Made by a program: the position numbers and the translations under genes. Source: Amnibacterium endophyticum (GTDB lineage Bacteria > Actinomycetota > Actinomycetes > Actinomycetales > Microbacteriaceae). From it: a DNA stretch of 64,000 nucleotides. The stretch spans positions 1 through 64,000 of the forward strand of contig NZ_JBHUEA010000017.1 of NCBI RefSeq assembly GCF_042680685.1, written 5' to 3'. Shown here in pieces: positions 23,368 to 31,180 of the stretch; position 1 is the stretch's first letter, and every line of letters starts with the position of its first letter. Below the pieces are notes generated by a model. It saw nothing but the letters and a program-made list of their open reading frames with translations, made no database searches and had not been told where the DNA came from.

Positions 23368-24156
23368 TCAGCGGGCGGCGGTCGGCGCGTCGACCGCCGC
23401 GCCGAAGCGGCGCTCGCGGTCCGCGTACTGCGCGATCGCGTCCCAGAGGTGGGTGCGGCGGTAGTCGGGCCACAGGGTGTCCTGGAACACCATCTCGGCG
23501 TAGGCGGACTGCCACAGCAGGAAGTTGGAGGTCCGCTGCTCCCCCGACGAGCGGACGAACAGGTCGACGTCGGGCATGTCGGGGAGGTACAGGTGCCGCG
23601 CGATCGTCTTCTCGGTGATCGCGTTCGGCTTCAGCCGGCCGGCCGCGACCTCCGCCGCGACCTGCCGCACCGCGTCCTGGATCTCGACGCGGCCGCCGTA
23701 GTTGATGCACATCGTCAGCGTGAGCGTGCGGTTGTCGCGGGTCAGCTGCTCCGCGCTCCGCAGGTCGCCGATCACCGTGCGCCACAGCCGCGGCGTGCGC
23801 CCGGCCCAGCGGATGCGCACCCCCCACTCGTTCAGCTGCTCGCGCCTGCGGCGCAGCACGTCGCGGTTGAATCCGAGGATGAAGCGCACCTCGTCGGGCG
23901 AGCGCGTCCAGTTCTCCGTCGAGAAGGCGTAGGCCGACAGGTGCTCGACCCCGGCCTGGAGGGCGCCCGCGACCACGTCGAGCAGCGCCGCCTCCCCCGC
24001 CCGGTGCCCCTCGATGCGCGGCAGGCCCTGCCGGTTCGCCCAGCGCCCGTTGCCGTCCATCACCACCGCGACGTGCTTCGGCACCCGCGCGAACGCCGGC
24101 GGGTGCTCGCCCGTCCAGTCGACGGGGCGGATCGGATCCAGCTGCACGCGCGCCAT
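23368..24156 (-). CDS. uppS: Isoprenyl transferase (undecaprenyl/decaprenyl diphosphate synthase type)
   Basis: 262 residues of the cis-prenyltransferase family, adding isopentenyl units to make the lipid carrier for peptidoglycan and other glycans. Motifs: VAVVMDGNGRWANRQGLPR (catalytic Asp and pyrophosphate loop), YAFSTENWTRS, TMCINYGGRVEIQDAV, and VDLFVRSSGEQRTSNF. Product chain length cannot be deduced. It begins 22 bases after recO, an arrangement conserved in many actinobacteria, so the two form an operon. Confidence 0.93.
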   Translation of the reverse strand: MARVQLDPIRPVDWTGEHPPAFARVPKHVAVVMDGNGRWANRQGLPRIEGHRAGEAALLDVVAGALQAGVEHLSAYAFSTENWTRSPDEVRFILGFNRDVLRRRREQLNEWGVRIRWAGRTPRLWRTVIGDLRSAEQLTRDNRTLTLTMCINYGGRVEIQDAVRQVAAEVAAGRLKPNAITEKTIARHLYLPDMPDVDLFVRSSGEQRTSNFLLWQSAYAEMVFQDTLWPDYRRTHLWDAIAQYADRERRFGAAVDAPTAAR

Positions 24157-24178
24157 CAGCCCTCGCCTCCGCCCGGGG

Positions 24179-24925
24179 TCACGCGCTCGCCGCCGGCAGG
24201 CGCGGGGCGCGGTCGAGGTGCCCGAGGGACTTGAGGCCGCGCTCGAGGTGGAACTGCACGTAGGCGGCGATGACGCCGGAGGCCTGGCCGCGCGTGCGCT
24301 GCGCCGCCGCGTCGGCGACGTCCCACTCCCCCGACAGCAGCGCGCCGAGCAGCTCGATTGTCTCGACGGACAGGCGCGGCACGCCGGGCGGGGCGACCTC
24401 GTCGGCGACGACCCCGCCGAGCTGCGCGACGAAGGCGGTGTGCGGACCGGGCGCCCCGGTGACGGCGCAGTCGCCGAAGGTCGGCGCCCAGCCCGCGATC
24501 GACAGCGCCCGCAGCAGGTAGGAGTCGAGGATCAGCGCGGGGTCGTGGTCCTGCCGCGCGAGCGAGCGCAGCGCCCCGATCAGCAGCAGGTACTGCGGCT
24601 GCGACGCCTCGTCGGTCAGCCGGTCCGCGGTCTCGAGGATCACGTTCGCAGCCGTGAAGCCCGCGTAGTCGGTCGCGATCGACGCGCCGTAGGTGCCGAT
24701 CGACTCGGCCTGCTGGATCACGTCGAGGCTGCGGCCCTCGTAGCACTGCAGGTCGACGACCATCGCCGGCTCGAGCCGCGCCCCGAACCGGCTCGAGGTG
24801 CGGCGCACGCCCTTCGCGACCGCGCGGATCTTGCCCCGCCGCCGGCCCAGCATCGTCACGATGCGGTCGGCCTCGCCCAGCTGGTGGGTGCGCAGCACGA
24901 CGGCCTCGTCACGGTAGGTGGGCAC
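24179..24925 (-). CDS. recO: DNA repair protein RecO
   Basis: 248 residues. Helps load RecA at gaps with RecF and RecR. N-terminal OB fold shows YRDEAVVLRTHQLGEADRIVTML and GKIRAVAKGVRRTSSRFGARL, followed by the helical domain. The zinc-finger Cys set is reduced, as in other actinobacteria. GTG at 24925 gives the standard N-terminus; a GAGAAT hexamer lies about 9 bases upstream. Upstream is the divergent MT0933-like gene; downstream is uppS. Confidence 0.93.
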   Translation of the reverse strand: MPTYRDEAVVLRTHQLGEADRIVTMLGRRRGKIRAVAKGVRRTSSRFGARLEPAMVVDLQCYEGRSLDVIQQAESIGTYGASIATDYAGFTAANVILETADRLTDEASQPQYLLLIGALRSLARQDHDPALILDSYLLRALSIAGWAPTFGDCAVTGAPGPHTAFVAQLGGVVADEVAPPGVPRLSVETIELLGALLSGEWDVADAAAQRTRGQASGVIAAYVQFHLERGLKSLGHLDRAPRLPAASA

Positions 24926-25038
24926 GGCACCATTCTCGCGCCGCGCGCCGACACCCGGCTCCCACCGCATCCTGCGGTTCGCCGTGTAGCCAGGAGGGGC
25001 GCGGGAGCGACCCGTGCGCGCACACGGAGGGAGCGGCC

Positions 25039-25266
25039 ATGGCAGGACTGTTCGACAAGGCGAAGGACGCGCTGAACAGCGACAAGGGCGAGAGCACGAG
25101 CGACTCGGTGCTCGACAAGGCGGCCCGCTTCGCCGACGAGAAGACCGGCGGCAAGCACACCGACAAGATCGAGCAGGCGCGCGACGCCGCCGACGACCGG
25201 GTCGGGAACGAGGGCTCGCAGCAGGGCCGCACGACCGACCCGACCACGAGCCGCGACCGGATGTAG
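25039..25266 (+). CDS. MT0933/Rv0909-like antitoxin-family small protein
   Basis: 75 residues, hydrophilic and Lys/Asp-rich: MAGLFDKAKDALNSDKGE, SVLDKAARFADEKTGGKHTDKIEQARDA. The ADEKTGGKHTDKI core is the hallmark of the family named after the Rv0909 antitoxin, abundant in actinobacteria and often present without a toxin. No toxin gene is next to it, so an antitoxin role here is doubtful; a general stress or nucleoid-associated role is equally possible. GGAGGGAG precedes the ATG. A strong hairpin follows the stop. Confidence 0.85.
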   Translation: MAGLFDKAKDALNSDKGESTSDSVLDKAARFADEKTGGKHTDKIEQARDAADDRVGNEGSQQGRTTDPTTSRDRM

Positions 25267-25272
25267 GCGGAC

Positions 25273-25316
25273 GACCGTCGGGCGGTGGCGCGGGGCCGCG
25301 TCGCCGCCCGACGGTC
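25273..25316. terminator. Bidirectional hairpin terminator between convergent genes
   Basis: Perfect 13-bp stem (25273-25285 with 25304-25316) around an 18-base loop. It serves the small protein gene (+) and overlaps the stop codon of the SnoaL-like gene (-). Confidence 0.75.
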
Positions 25317-25683
25317 AGGCGGCCAGCGGGTAGGCCCGCGCCTCATCGAGCGAGGCGAACCGGTGGATGCTCGAGATCGAGCCGTTCCGGAGCCCGAAGG
25401 ACGAGAAGACGGTGACCGGCGTGCTCGTGCCGTCGCTGTCCCAGGTCGCATCCTGCTCCACCACGATGCCTCCCGGCACGTCGTAGCAGTCCCGCGGCAT
25501 CAGCCGCACCCCCGCCGTCTCCACCCATCGGCGCATCTCGTCGCGTCCTGCGGCCTCGCCCTTGGGGCCGCTGACGACGACGTCCTCGGTGCAGGCGGCG
25601 GCAGCAGTGGCGCCGTCCTTGTTGTTCACCGCGACGTGCCAGATGACGATGACGGAATCGAGGGTCGAAGTCGTGAGCGTCAT
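25315..25683 (-). CDS. SnoaL/NTF2-like fold protein
   Basis: 122 residues fitting the cone-shaped NTF2-like fold: an N-terminal helix (VIVIWHVAVNNKDGATAAAACTEDVVV), the GPKGEAAGRDEMRRWVE strand-turn-helix common to SnoaL-like proteins, and a C-terminal sheet (TPVTVFSSFGLRNGSISSIHRF). Members are polyketide cyclases, isomerases or simply ligand-binding proteins; nothing nearby indicates the ligand. ATG 25683. Stands alone between the small protein gene and leuA. Confidence 0.75.
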   Translation of the reverse strand: MTLTTSTLDSVIVIWHVAVNNKDGATAAAACTEDVVVSGPKGEAAGRDEMRRWVETAGVRLMPRDCYDVPGGIVVEQDATWDSDGTSTPVTVFSSFGLRNGSISSIHRFASLDEARAYPLAA

Positions 25684-25839
25684 GGGCCAAGGGTGCCGGA
25701 CGTGCGGCCGACCCGCCAGGACCGTTCACGGAATGTTCGCCCTGCGGCGCCGATGTTCGCGATCGACGAACGGTGGAGGGGCTGCGCGGCCCGATCCTGC
25801 CCCGACTTCCGCGGGCACCGCCGAATGGTCGCGGCCGAC

Positions 25840-25879
25840 GCCCGCGGGCCGGGAAGGTCTCAAGCCCCGGCCCGCAGGC
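25840..25879 (-). terminator. Hairpin terminator after leuA
   Basis: 14-base arms (25840-25853 with 25866-25879) with one mismatch around a 12-base loop, starting 6 bases past the leuA stop. Confidence 0.65.
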
Positions 25880-25884
25880 CGCGA

Positions 25885-27639
25885 TCAGACGAGGGCGAGC
25901 TCGCCGACCTGCGACCGCACCGCGCGGTTGACGCTCGAGACGATCGCCTTCAGGGACGCGGTCGCGATGTCCCCGTCGATCCCGACGCCCCAGAGCCGGA
26001 CGCCGTTCACCTCGAGGTCGACGTAGGCGGCCGCGCGGGCGTCGCCGCCGGCGCTGAGCGCGTGCTCCACGTAGTCGTAGAGCGAGATCCGGAACCCCTG
26101 CTCCCCCATGACCTTGAGGAACGCGTCGACCGGGCCGTTGCCGCGCGACTCGACGTCCCGCACCTCGTCGTCGACGCGCAGCCGGACGCCGAGCTCGACG
26201 TCGCCGCTCATCTCGCTCGACGTGCGGGTGCGCAGCACCTCGAAGCGGCCCCACTTGGCCGACGGCTCCGGGTTCGGAAGGTACTCGTCCTCGAACGCCG
26301 CCCAGATCTGGTCGCTCGTCACCTCGCCGCCCTCGGCGTCCGTCTTGGCCTGCACGACGCCGGAGAACTCGATCTGCAGCTTGCGCGGCAGGTCGAGGGC
26401 GTGGTCGGTCTTCAGCAGGTACGCGACGCCGCCCTTGCCGGACTGCGAGTTGACGCGGATCACGGCCTCGTAGCTGCGGCCGAGGTCCTTCGGGTCGACC
26501 GGCAGGTAGGGCACGGCCCACTCCAGCTCGTCGACCGGCTTCCCGGCGACCTCGGCGGCCGCAGCCATCGCCTCGAAGCCCTTCTTGATCGCGTCCTGGT
26601 GGCTGCCCGAGAACGCCGTGTAGACGAGGTCGCCGGCCCAGGGGCTGCGCTCGTGGACGCGGAGCTGGTTGCAGTGCTCGGCGGTGGCGCGGATGCGGTC
26701 GAGGTCCGAGAAGTCGATCTGCGGGTCGATGCCCTGCGTGAACAGGTTGATGCCGAGGGCGACCAGGTCCACGTTCCCGGTGCGCTCGCCGTTGCCGAAC
26801 AGGCAGCCCTCGATGCGGTCCGCGCCCGCCAGGTATCCCAGCTCCGCCGCCGCGATCGCGGTGCCGCGGTCGTTGTGCGGGTGCAGGGACAGGATCACGT
26901 GCTCGCGGTGGTCGAGGTGCCGGTTCATCCACTCGATCGAGTCGGCGTAGACGTTCGGCGTCGCCATCTCGACGGTGGCGGGCAGGTTGATGATCACGTT
27001 GCGCTCCGCGGTGGGGACGAACACCTCCATCACGCGGTTGCAGACCTCGGCCGCGAACTCGAGCTCGGTGCCCGTGTAGGACTCGGGCGAGTACTCGTAG
27101 TAGACGGTCGTCTCCGGCACCGTCGCCTCGTAGCGCTTGCAGATCCGCGCGCCCTCGACCGCGATGTCCACGATGCCCTGCCGCCCGGTGCGGAAGACGA
27201 CGTCGCGCTGCAGCACGCTCGTGGAGTTGTACAGGTGCACGATCGCCTGCTTCGCGCCCCGGATCGACTCGTAGGTGCGCGCGATGAGGTGCTCGCGCGC
27301 CTGCGTCAGGACCTGGATCGTGACGTCGTCGGGGATCGCCCCCTCCTCGATCAGCGAGCGGACGAAGTCGAAGTCGGTCTGGCTGGCCGACGGGAAGCCG
27401 ACCTCGATCTCCTTGTAGCCCATGCGCACGAGCAGGTCGAACATGATCCGCTTGCGCTCGGGGCTCATCGGGTCGATCAGCGCCTGGTTGCCGTCGCGGA
27501 GGTCGACGGCGCACCAGCGCGGCGCCCGCTCGATGCGGTTCGCGGGCCAGGTGCGGTCGGTCAGGTCGACGCGGAACTGGTCCAGGTAGGGGCGGTACCG
27601 ATGCACGGGCATCGGGGACGGCTGCTGCCGGTTCTGCAT
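25885..27639 (-). CDS. leuA: 2-isopropylmalate synthase
   Basis: 584 residues, the long actinobacterial type. First committed step of leucine synthesis: condenses acetyl-CoA with 2-oxoisovalerate. Catalytic barrel motifs are VDLRDGNQALIDPM, GYKEIEVGFPSASQTD, HPHNDRGTAIAAAE and GCLFGNGERTGNVDL; the C-terminal regulatory domain (from about residue 440) binds leucine for feedback inhibition. ATG at 27639 with GAAGGAAG upstream. It is monocistronic and controlled by a leader-peptide attenuator (27659-27754). Confidence 0.96.
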   Translation of the reverse strand: MQNRQQPSPMPVHRYRPYLDQFRVDLTDRTWPANRIERAPRWCAVDLRDGNQALIDPMSPERKRIMFDLLVRMGYKEIEVGFPSASQTDFDFVRSLIEEGAIPDDVTIQVLTQAREHLIARTYESIRGAKQAIVHLYNSTSVLQRDVVFRTGRQGIVDIAVEGARICKRYEATVPETTVYYEYSPESYTGTELEFAAEVCNRVMEVFVPTAERNVIINLPATVEMATPNVYADSIEWMNRHLDHREHVILSLHPHNDRGTAIAAAELGYLAGADRIEGCLFGNGERTGNVDLVALGINLFTQGIDPQIDFSDLDRIRATAEHCNQLRVHERSPWAGDLVYTAFSGSHQDAIKKGFEAMAAAAEVAGKPVDELEWAVPYLPVDPKDLGRSYEAVIRVNSQSGKGGVAYLLKTDHALDLPRKLQIEFSGVVQAKTDAEGGEVTSDQIWAAFEDEYLPNPEPSAKWGRFEVLRTRTSSEMSGDVELGVRLRVDDEVRDVESRGNGPVDAFLKVMGEQGFRISLYDYVEHALSAGGDARAAAYVDLEVNGVRLWGVGIDGDIATASLKAIVSSVNRAVRSQVGELALV

Positions 27640-27658
27640 GGGAGTGCTTCCTTCATCT

Positions 27659-27725
27659 CTCGTCGGGGTGCGGCCAGCGCGAGACTCCGCGACGAGGAGG
27701 GCCGGTGGTCTAGGCCTCGTCGCGG
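27659..27725 (-). promoter_or_regulatory. leuA attenuator: mutually exclusive hairpins
   Basis: Read on the minus strand, arm 1 (27715-27725, within the last codons of the leader peptide) pairs perfectly over 11 bp with arm 2 (27687-27697). The core of arm 2 can instead pair over 7 bp with arm 3 (27659-27665), which lies just before the leuA ribosome binding site. Alternative 1:2 and 2:3 pairing is the classic attenuator layout. There is no U-tract, so the outcome may be on translation as much as on transcription. Confidence 0.65.
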
Positions 27726-27754
27726 CGGCGAAGGAGGAGGAGCGCCGAGAGCAT
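27710..27754 (-). CDS. leuL: leu leader peptide
   Basis: A 14-codon ORF reading M-L-S-A-L-L-L-L-R-R-R-D-E-A, with five Leu including four in a row (CTC CTC CTC CTT). A TAGGGT hexamer ends 6 bases before its ATG, so it is the first thing on the leuA transcript and is translated leaderlessly. Stalling on the Leu codons when charged tRNA-Leu is scarce would decide which downstream hairpin forms and so raise leuA expression. Confidence 0.75.
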   Translation of the reverse strand: MLSALLLLRRRDEA

Positions 27755-27760
27755 GGCCGC

Positions 27761-27766
27761 ACCCTA
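27761..27766 (-). promoter_or_regulatory. -10 TAGGGT of the leuL-leuA transcript
   Basis: TAGGGT on the minus strand ends 6 bases before the leader-peptide ATG at 27754. Confidence 0.6.
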
Positions 27767-27819
27767 CCAGCCGGAGATCCGGGCGGGCCGGTCCATGTCG
27801 GCACCGGCACGATGGACGC

Positions 27820-28671
27820 GTGAACCCTCTCCGCGCCCTGAACGACGCGCTGCAGCGCACCACCGGCCTGCGGGTGACGAGCCCCGCGGCCGTCCCGCCG
27901 CCCGCCGAGCCGCGACCGCCCCGCGGCCCGGAGGACCGCCTCGTGACCGCCCCCGTCTTCCTCATCTCCAGCGTGCGCTCCGGGTCGACGCTGCTGCGCG
28001 CCGTGCTCGACAGCCACTCGCAGGTCTGCGCGCCGATCGAGCTGCATCAGCGGCGGCTGCACGTCACGATGTCGACGCCGCCGGCGGAGCAGGCCATGAC
28101 GGCGCTCGACCTGAACAGCGCCGACCTCGAGCACCTGCTCTGGGACCGCCTGCTCCATCGCGAGCTGCAGCGCAGCAGCAAGCGGATCGTGGTCGAGAAG
28201 ACGCCGAGCAACGTGTTCGCGATGGGCAGGCTGACGACCTGCTGGCCGGACGCGCGGTTCGTGTTCCTGCTGCGCCACCCCCTGTCGGCCGCGCGCTCGT
28301 GGCACGAGAGCAAGCCGGCGGAGCGCCCCATGCCCGCCGCGATCGAGCACGTCGGCCGCTACACGCGGGCGGTCGAGTCGGCGCGGAAGCGGCACCCGGG
28401 GCACTCGCTCCGGTACGAGGACCTGGTCGCCGACCCGGAGACGGAGACGAGGCGCCTCTGCGAGTTCCTCGGGGTGCCCTGGGAGGAGTCGATGCTCGAC
28501 TACGCGGCGGTCGAGGGCGGCCGCGAGGGCGAGTTCGTCAAGGGCATCGGGGACTGGTCCGACAAGATCCGCAGCGGCCGCATCCAGGAGGGCAGGCCGC
28601 TGCCCGCGGCCGACGAGGTCCCGCCCGCGCTGCGGGCCGTGGCGGGCGCGTGGGGCTACCCGGTGCCCTGA
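27820..28671 (+). CDS. Sulfotransferase family protein
   Basis: 283 residues. The PAPS 5'-phosphosulfate loop is FLISSVRSGSTLLRAVLDSH (about residues 46-65) and the 3'-phosphate site is FVFLLRHPLSAARSWHES (about residue 145); a later GHSLRYEDLVADPE and the KGIGDWSDKI helix match the Sulfotransfer family. Transfers sulfate from PAPS to a hydroxyl on a sugar or lipid; acceptor unknown, and no carbohydrate locus is adjacent. GTG at 27820 is the only start giving a compact N-terminus. Divergent from leuA; the two promoters share about 100 bases. Confidence 0.85.
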   Translation: MNPLRALNDALQRTTGLRVTSPAAVPPPAEPRPPRGPEDRLVTAPVFLISSVRSGSTLLRAVLDSHSQVCAPIELHQRRLHVTMSTPPAEQAMTALDLNSADLEHLLWDRLLHRELQRSSKRIVVEKTPSNVFAMGRLTTCWPDARFVFLLRHPLSAARSWHESKPAERPMPAAIEHVGRYTRAVESARKRHPGHSLRYEDLVADPETETRRLCEFLGVPWEESMLDYAAVEGGREGEFVKGIGDWSDKIRSGRIQEGRPLPAADEVPPALRAVAGAWGYPVP

Positions 28672-28693
28672 GCGGTCGTCCGAGCGGTCGCGC

Positions 28694-31180
28694 TCACCGA
28701 TCCGCTCCGGCTGCCGCCGGCGCCTCGGGCCGCAGCGCGTCGACGATGCGGCGCGCGCCCCGCAGCACCGGCTCGGGCAGGTACGCCCGCGCGACGGCCA
28801 CGGTCACCGCGGGCAGCGCGACCGCGTCCGGGACCGCGAGGACCTGCGTGCGGTGCTCCGGCTTGAACTTCTCCTTGTAGGCGGCCAGCGAGCGGAAGCC
28901 GTAGGCGGGCTCGAGCCGGCGCGCGATCACGGCCAGCAGGCGCTCGACGCGGTCCTCGCCCTGCTCGTCGACGCCCGACAGCGGCGCGACCGACAGGCTC
29001 ACGAACTCGAGCCCGCGCTGCTGCGCGATGCCGATCACGCTGGCGATCAGGAACTCCATCACCCCGTTCATCGAGACCGGGTCGCGGCGCATGAAGTCGA
29101 GCGTGAGCCCGACGAGCTCCCCGTCCCGCCACGTCGGCAGCCAGGAGGTCACGGCCTCCACGCGGTCGCCCGGCCCGACGGCGAGCATGAGGCGCACCTC
29201 CGGGTCCTCCAGCTCGGCCTGGCCGCCGAGGGTGAAGCCCAGCTCGGGCAGCCGCCGCTCCGCGACCCACTCCTCGCTGATCGCCTCGATGCGCGTCCGC
29301 TGCACGAGCGGGAGCGACGCCCAGTCCGTCCACATCGCGCGGACCCCGGCCCGATCGGCGCGGTTGAAGGAGGACCGGACGTCCTGCCAGTGCTTGCCGC
29401 GCATGGTGAACGCGCCGGGGTCGATGATCGTGTCCTCGCCGACCTCGACGGTCGCCCAGGCGGCGCCCGGGCCGCCGAGCGCGGCGGCGAACTCGGGGCG
29501 CACGGCGTAGAACGCGGGGATCAGCCCGCGGTCGTCGCAGTGCAGCGCGAAGGCGCGGGCCGCGTCGTCGGCGCCCTCGGCGGGGCCGGCCGGCTCGCCG
29601 ACGGTGAGGGCCACGCCGCCGGCGTCCCGGTACGCGATCGCGTGGGCGCCGTCCGGGCTGAACCAGGTGCGGTTCCCGGCCCAGGTCGTCATCCAGCCGA
29701 TCGAGCCGTTCGAGCCCTCGCGCAGCAGCGCCCGCAGCCGCTCCTGGTCGCGGGGCGTCGTGGTGCGTCGGACGCTGAGCGCGACGCCCGCGACCGCGAC
29801 CAGCAGGACGGTCCAGAACGCGGCCCCGATGCCGCCGCTGAGCAGGTCGGCGACGGGGCCGACCGGCACGATCTCCGGTCGCCGGAAGCGCAGGAACCCG
29901 GTGGGCACGAACCGCTGGGGCAGGTCGAGCAGCAGCTGCGCGGCTGTGGGCGTCGGGTGGAACTGGCCGCGGACCAGCAGGCCGACCAGCAGCCAGGCGC
30001 CGATGCCGATGCCGGCCGCCGCCACGACCGAGGCCCCGCCGACGACGAGCGCGCGCCGCGTCGGGAGCACCCCGCACCACCTCCGGCCGAGGAAGGAGGC
30101 CACCGCGACGGCGAGCGGCACGAGCACGGCCAGCACCGACTGCACCGTGACGGCCGCGCGGAGGTCCTGCACCTGGTCGGGGTCGCCGAGGACCGGGAGG
30201 AGGCCGTAGTAGACCGCGCCGAGCACCGCGAGCAGCCCGCCGACCGCGGTGGCGGCCCACGCCCCCACGGCACGGCCCTGGAGCACGGCGGCCGCGGCGA
30301 CCAGCAGGACCAGCAGCGGCAGCACGCTGAGCAGGAGGGGGCCCGGTCCGTTCAGGTGCGCGAGCCGCGCCGCCTCGAGGCAGCGGGCGGCGGTCGGGTC
30401 CGCGGCGCAGCGCTCGCGGACCCCCGCCGCGAAGGGAAGGGGGTCGTGGAAGAGCCGGCCGAGCGGGCGCAGCAGCCCGTACCCGCGCGGCTGCACCGCC
30501 GCGATGAAGGGCCCGACCGCGGACACGGCGATGCCCGCGGCGAGCAGCGTCCGCGACTCGTGGCTGGAGCTGCGGGGGAAGACCGGCCGGGCGGAGCGCC
30601 GGGTCATCACCGCGCCGGCGACGAGGCCGACGAAGGCGCCCGCGAGGTGGTCCAGGTCCTCCGGCTGGCCGGAGTAGAGCAGCAGGACCACGAGCGCGGT
30701 GAGCCCGATCAGGCGGATGCGCCGGCGCCAGAGCGGCCCGCACCAGGCGCTGCCGGCCAGCAGCACGCCGAGCACCGGGGTCTCGGGCTGCAGCGTCGCG
30801 AGCGTGATCGGCGGGGTCGTCCAGACGCCGCGGGCGAGCAGCCCCGCCGCCTCCAGGCCGACGCCGAGCAGGCCCCCGCCGATGCCGGTGAGGAGCCAGA
30901 GGCCGAGCACGCGCCCGTGCCCGACGAGGCGTTCGAACCCGCCGACCACCAGCACCAGCGCGGCGAGGACGAGGATCAGCTCGACCGGCCCGCTCGCGAG
31001 CAGCAGCGACCCGAGCAGCGTGCCGACCCGGCCCTCCTCGACGAGGGCGCGGACGCTGAGCCCGAACGCCTGCCGCGTCCCGGCGTCGGGGCCGAGGAGG
31101 GACCGCGTCGCCACGGCGACGACCAGGGTGACGGCGGCGAGCGCGATCCCGACCGCGCGGTCCCGTGCCCAGCGCCTCAT
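28694..31180 (-). CDS. Aminoacyl-phosphatidylglycerol synthase-like membrane protein (DUF2156, rhomboid-like N-terminus)
   Basis: 828 residues. Roughly the first 500 hold about 12 hydrophobic segments, an early part resembling rhomboid/flippase-like membrane domains. The cytoplasmic C-terminal 300 residues are a DUF2156 / LPG-synthase domain: SNGSIGWMTTWAGNRTWFSP, IPAFYAVRPEF, GKHWQDVRSSFNRADRAG, and YGFRSLAAYKEKFKPEH, the signature end of MprF-type enzymes. Such domains transfer Lys or Ala from aminoacyl-tRNA to phosphatidylglycerol, lowering surface negative charge. ATG overlaps the esterase stop as ATGA, so the two are coupled. Confidence 0.87.
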   Translation of the reverse strand: MRRWARDRAVGIALAAVTLVVAVATRSLLGPDAGTRQAFGLSVRALVEEGRVGTLLGSLLLASGPVELILVLAALVLVVGGFERLVGHGRVLGLWLLTGIGGGLLGVGLEAAGLLARGVWTTPPITLATLQPETPVLGVLLAGSAWCGPLWRRRIRLIGLTALVVLLLYSGQPEDLDHLAGAFVGLVAGAVMTRRSARPVFPRSSSHESRTLLAAGIAVSAVGPFIAAVQPRGYGLLRPLGRLFHDPLPFAAGVRERCAADPTAARCLEAARLAHLNGPGPLLLSVLPLLVLLVAAAAVLQGRAVGAWAATAVGGLLAVLGAVYYGLLPVLGDPDQVQDLRAAVTVQSVLAVLVPLAVAVASFLGRRWCGVLPTRRALVVGGASVVAAAGIGIGAWLLVGLLVRGQFHPTPTAAQLLLDLPQRFVPTGFLRFRRPEIVPVGPVADLLSGGIGAAFWTVLLVAVAGVALSVRRTTTPRDQERLRALLREGSNGSIGWMTTWAGNRTWFSPDGAHAIAYRDAGGVALTVGEPAGPAEGADDAARAFALHCDDRGLIPAFYAVRPEFAAALGGPGAAWATVEVGEDTIIDPGAFTMRGKHWQDVRSSFNRADRAGVRAMWTDWASLPLVQRTRIEAISEEWVAERRLPELGFTLGGQAELEDPEVRLMLAVGPGDRVEAVTSWLPTWRDGELVGLTLDFMRRDPVSMNGVMEFLIASVIGIAQQRGLEFVSLSVAPLSGVDEQGEDRVERLLAVIARRLEPAYGFRSLAAYKEKFKPEHRTQVLAVPDAVALPAVTVAVARAYLPEPVLRGARRIVDALRPEAPAAAGADR

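Noticed and set aside
25039..25266. Toxin-antitoxin system
   Set aside because: The protein is of the MT0933 antitoxin-like family, but neither neighbour (recO, SnoaL-like) is a toxin and many such genes are solitary.
25285..27819. Long N-terminal extension of the sulfotransferase frame across leuA
   Set aside because: The extension is antisense to leuA and low-complexity; the sulfotransferase starts at 27820.
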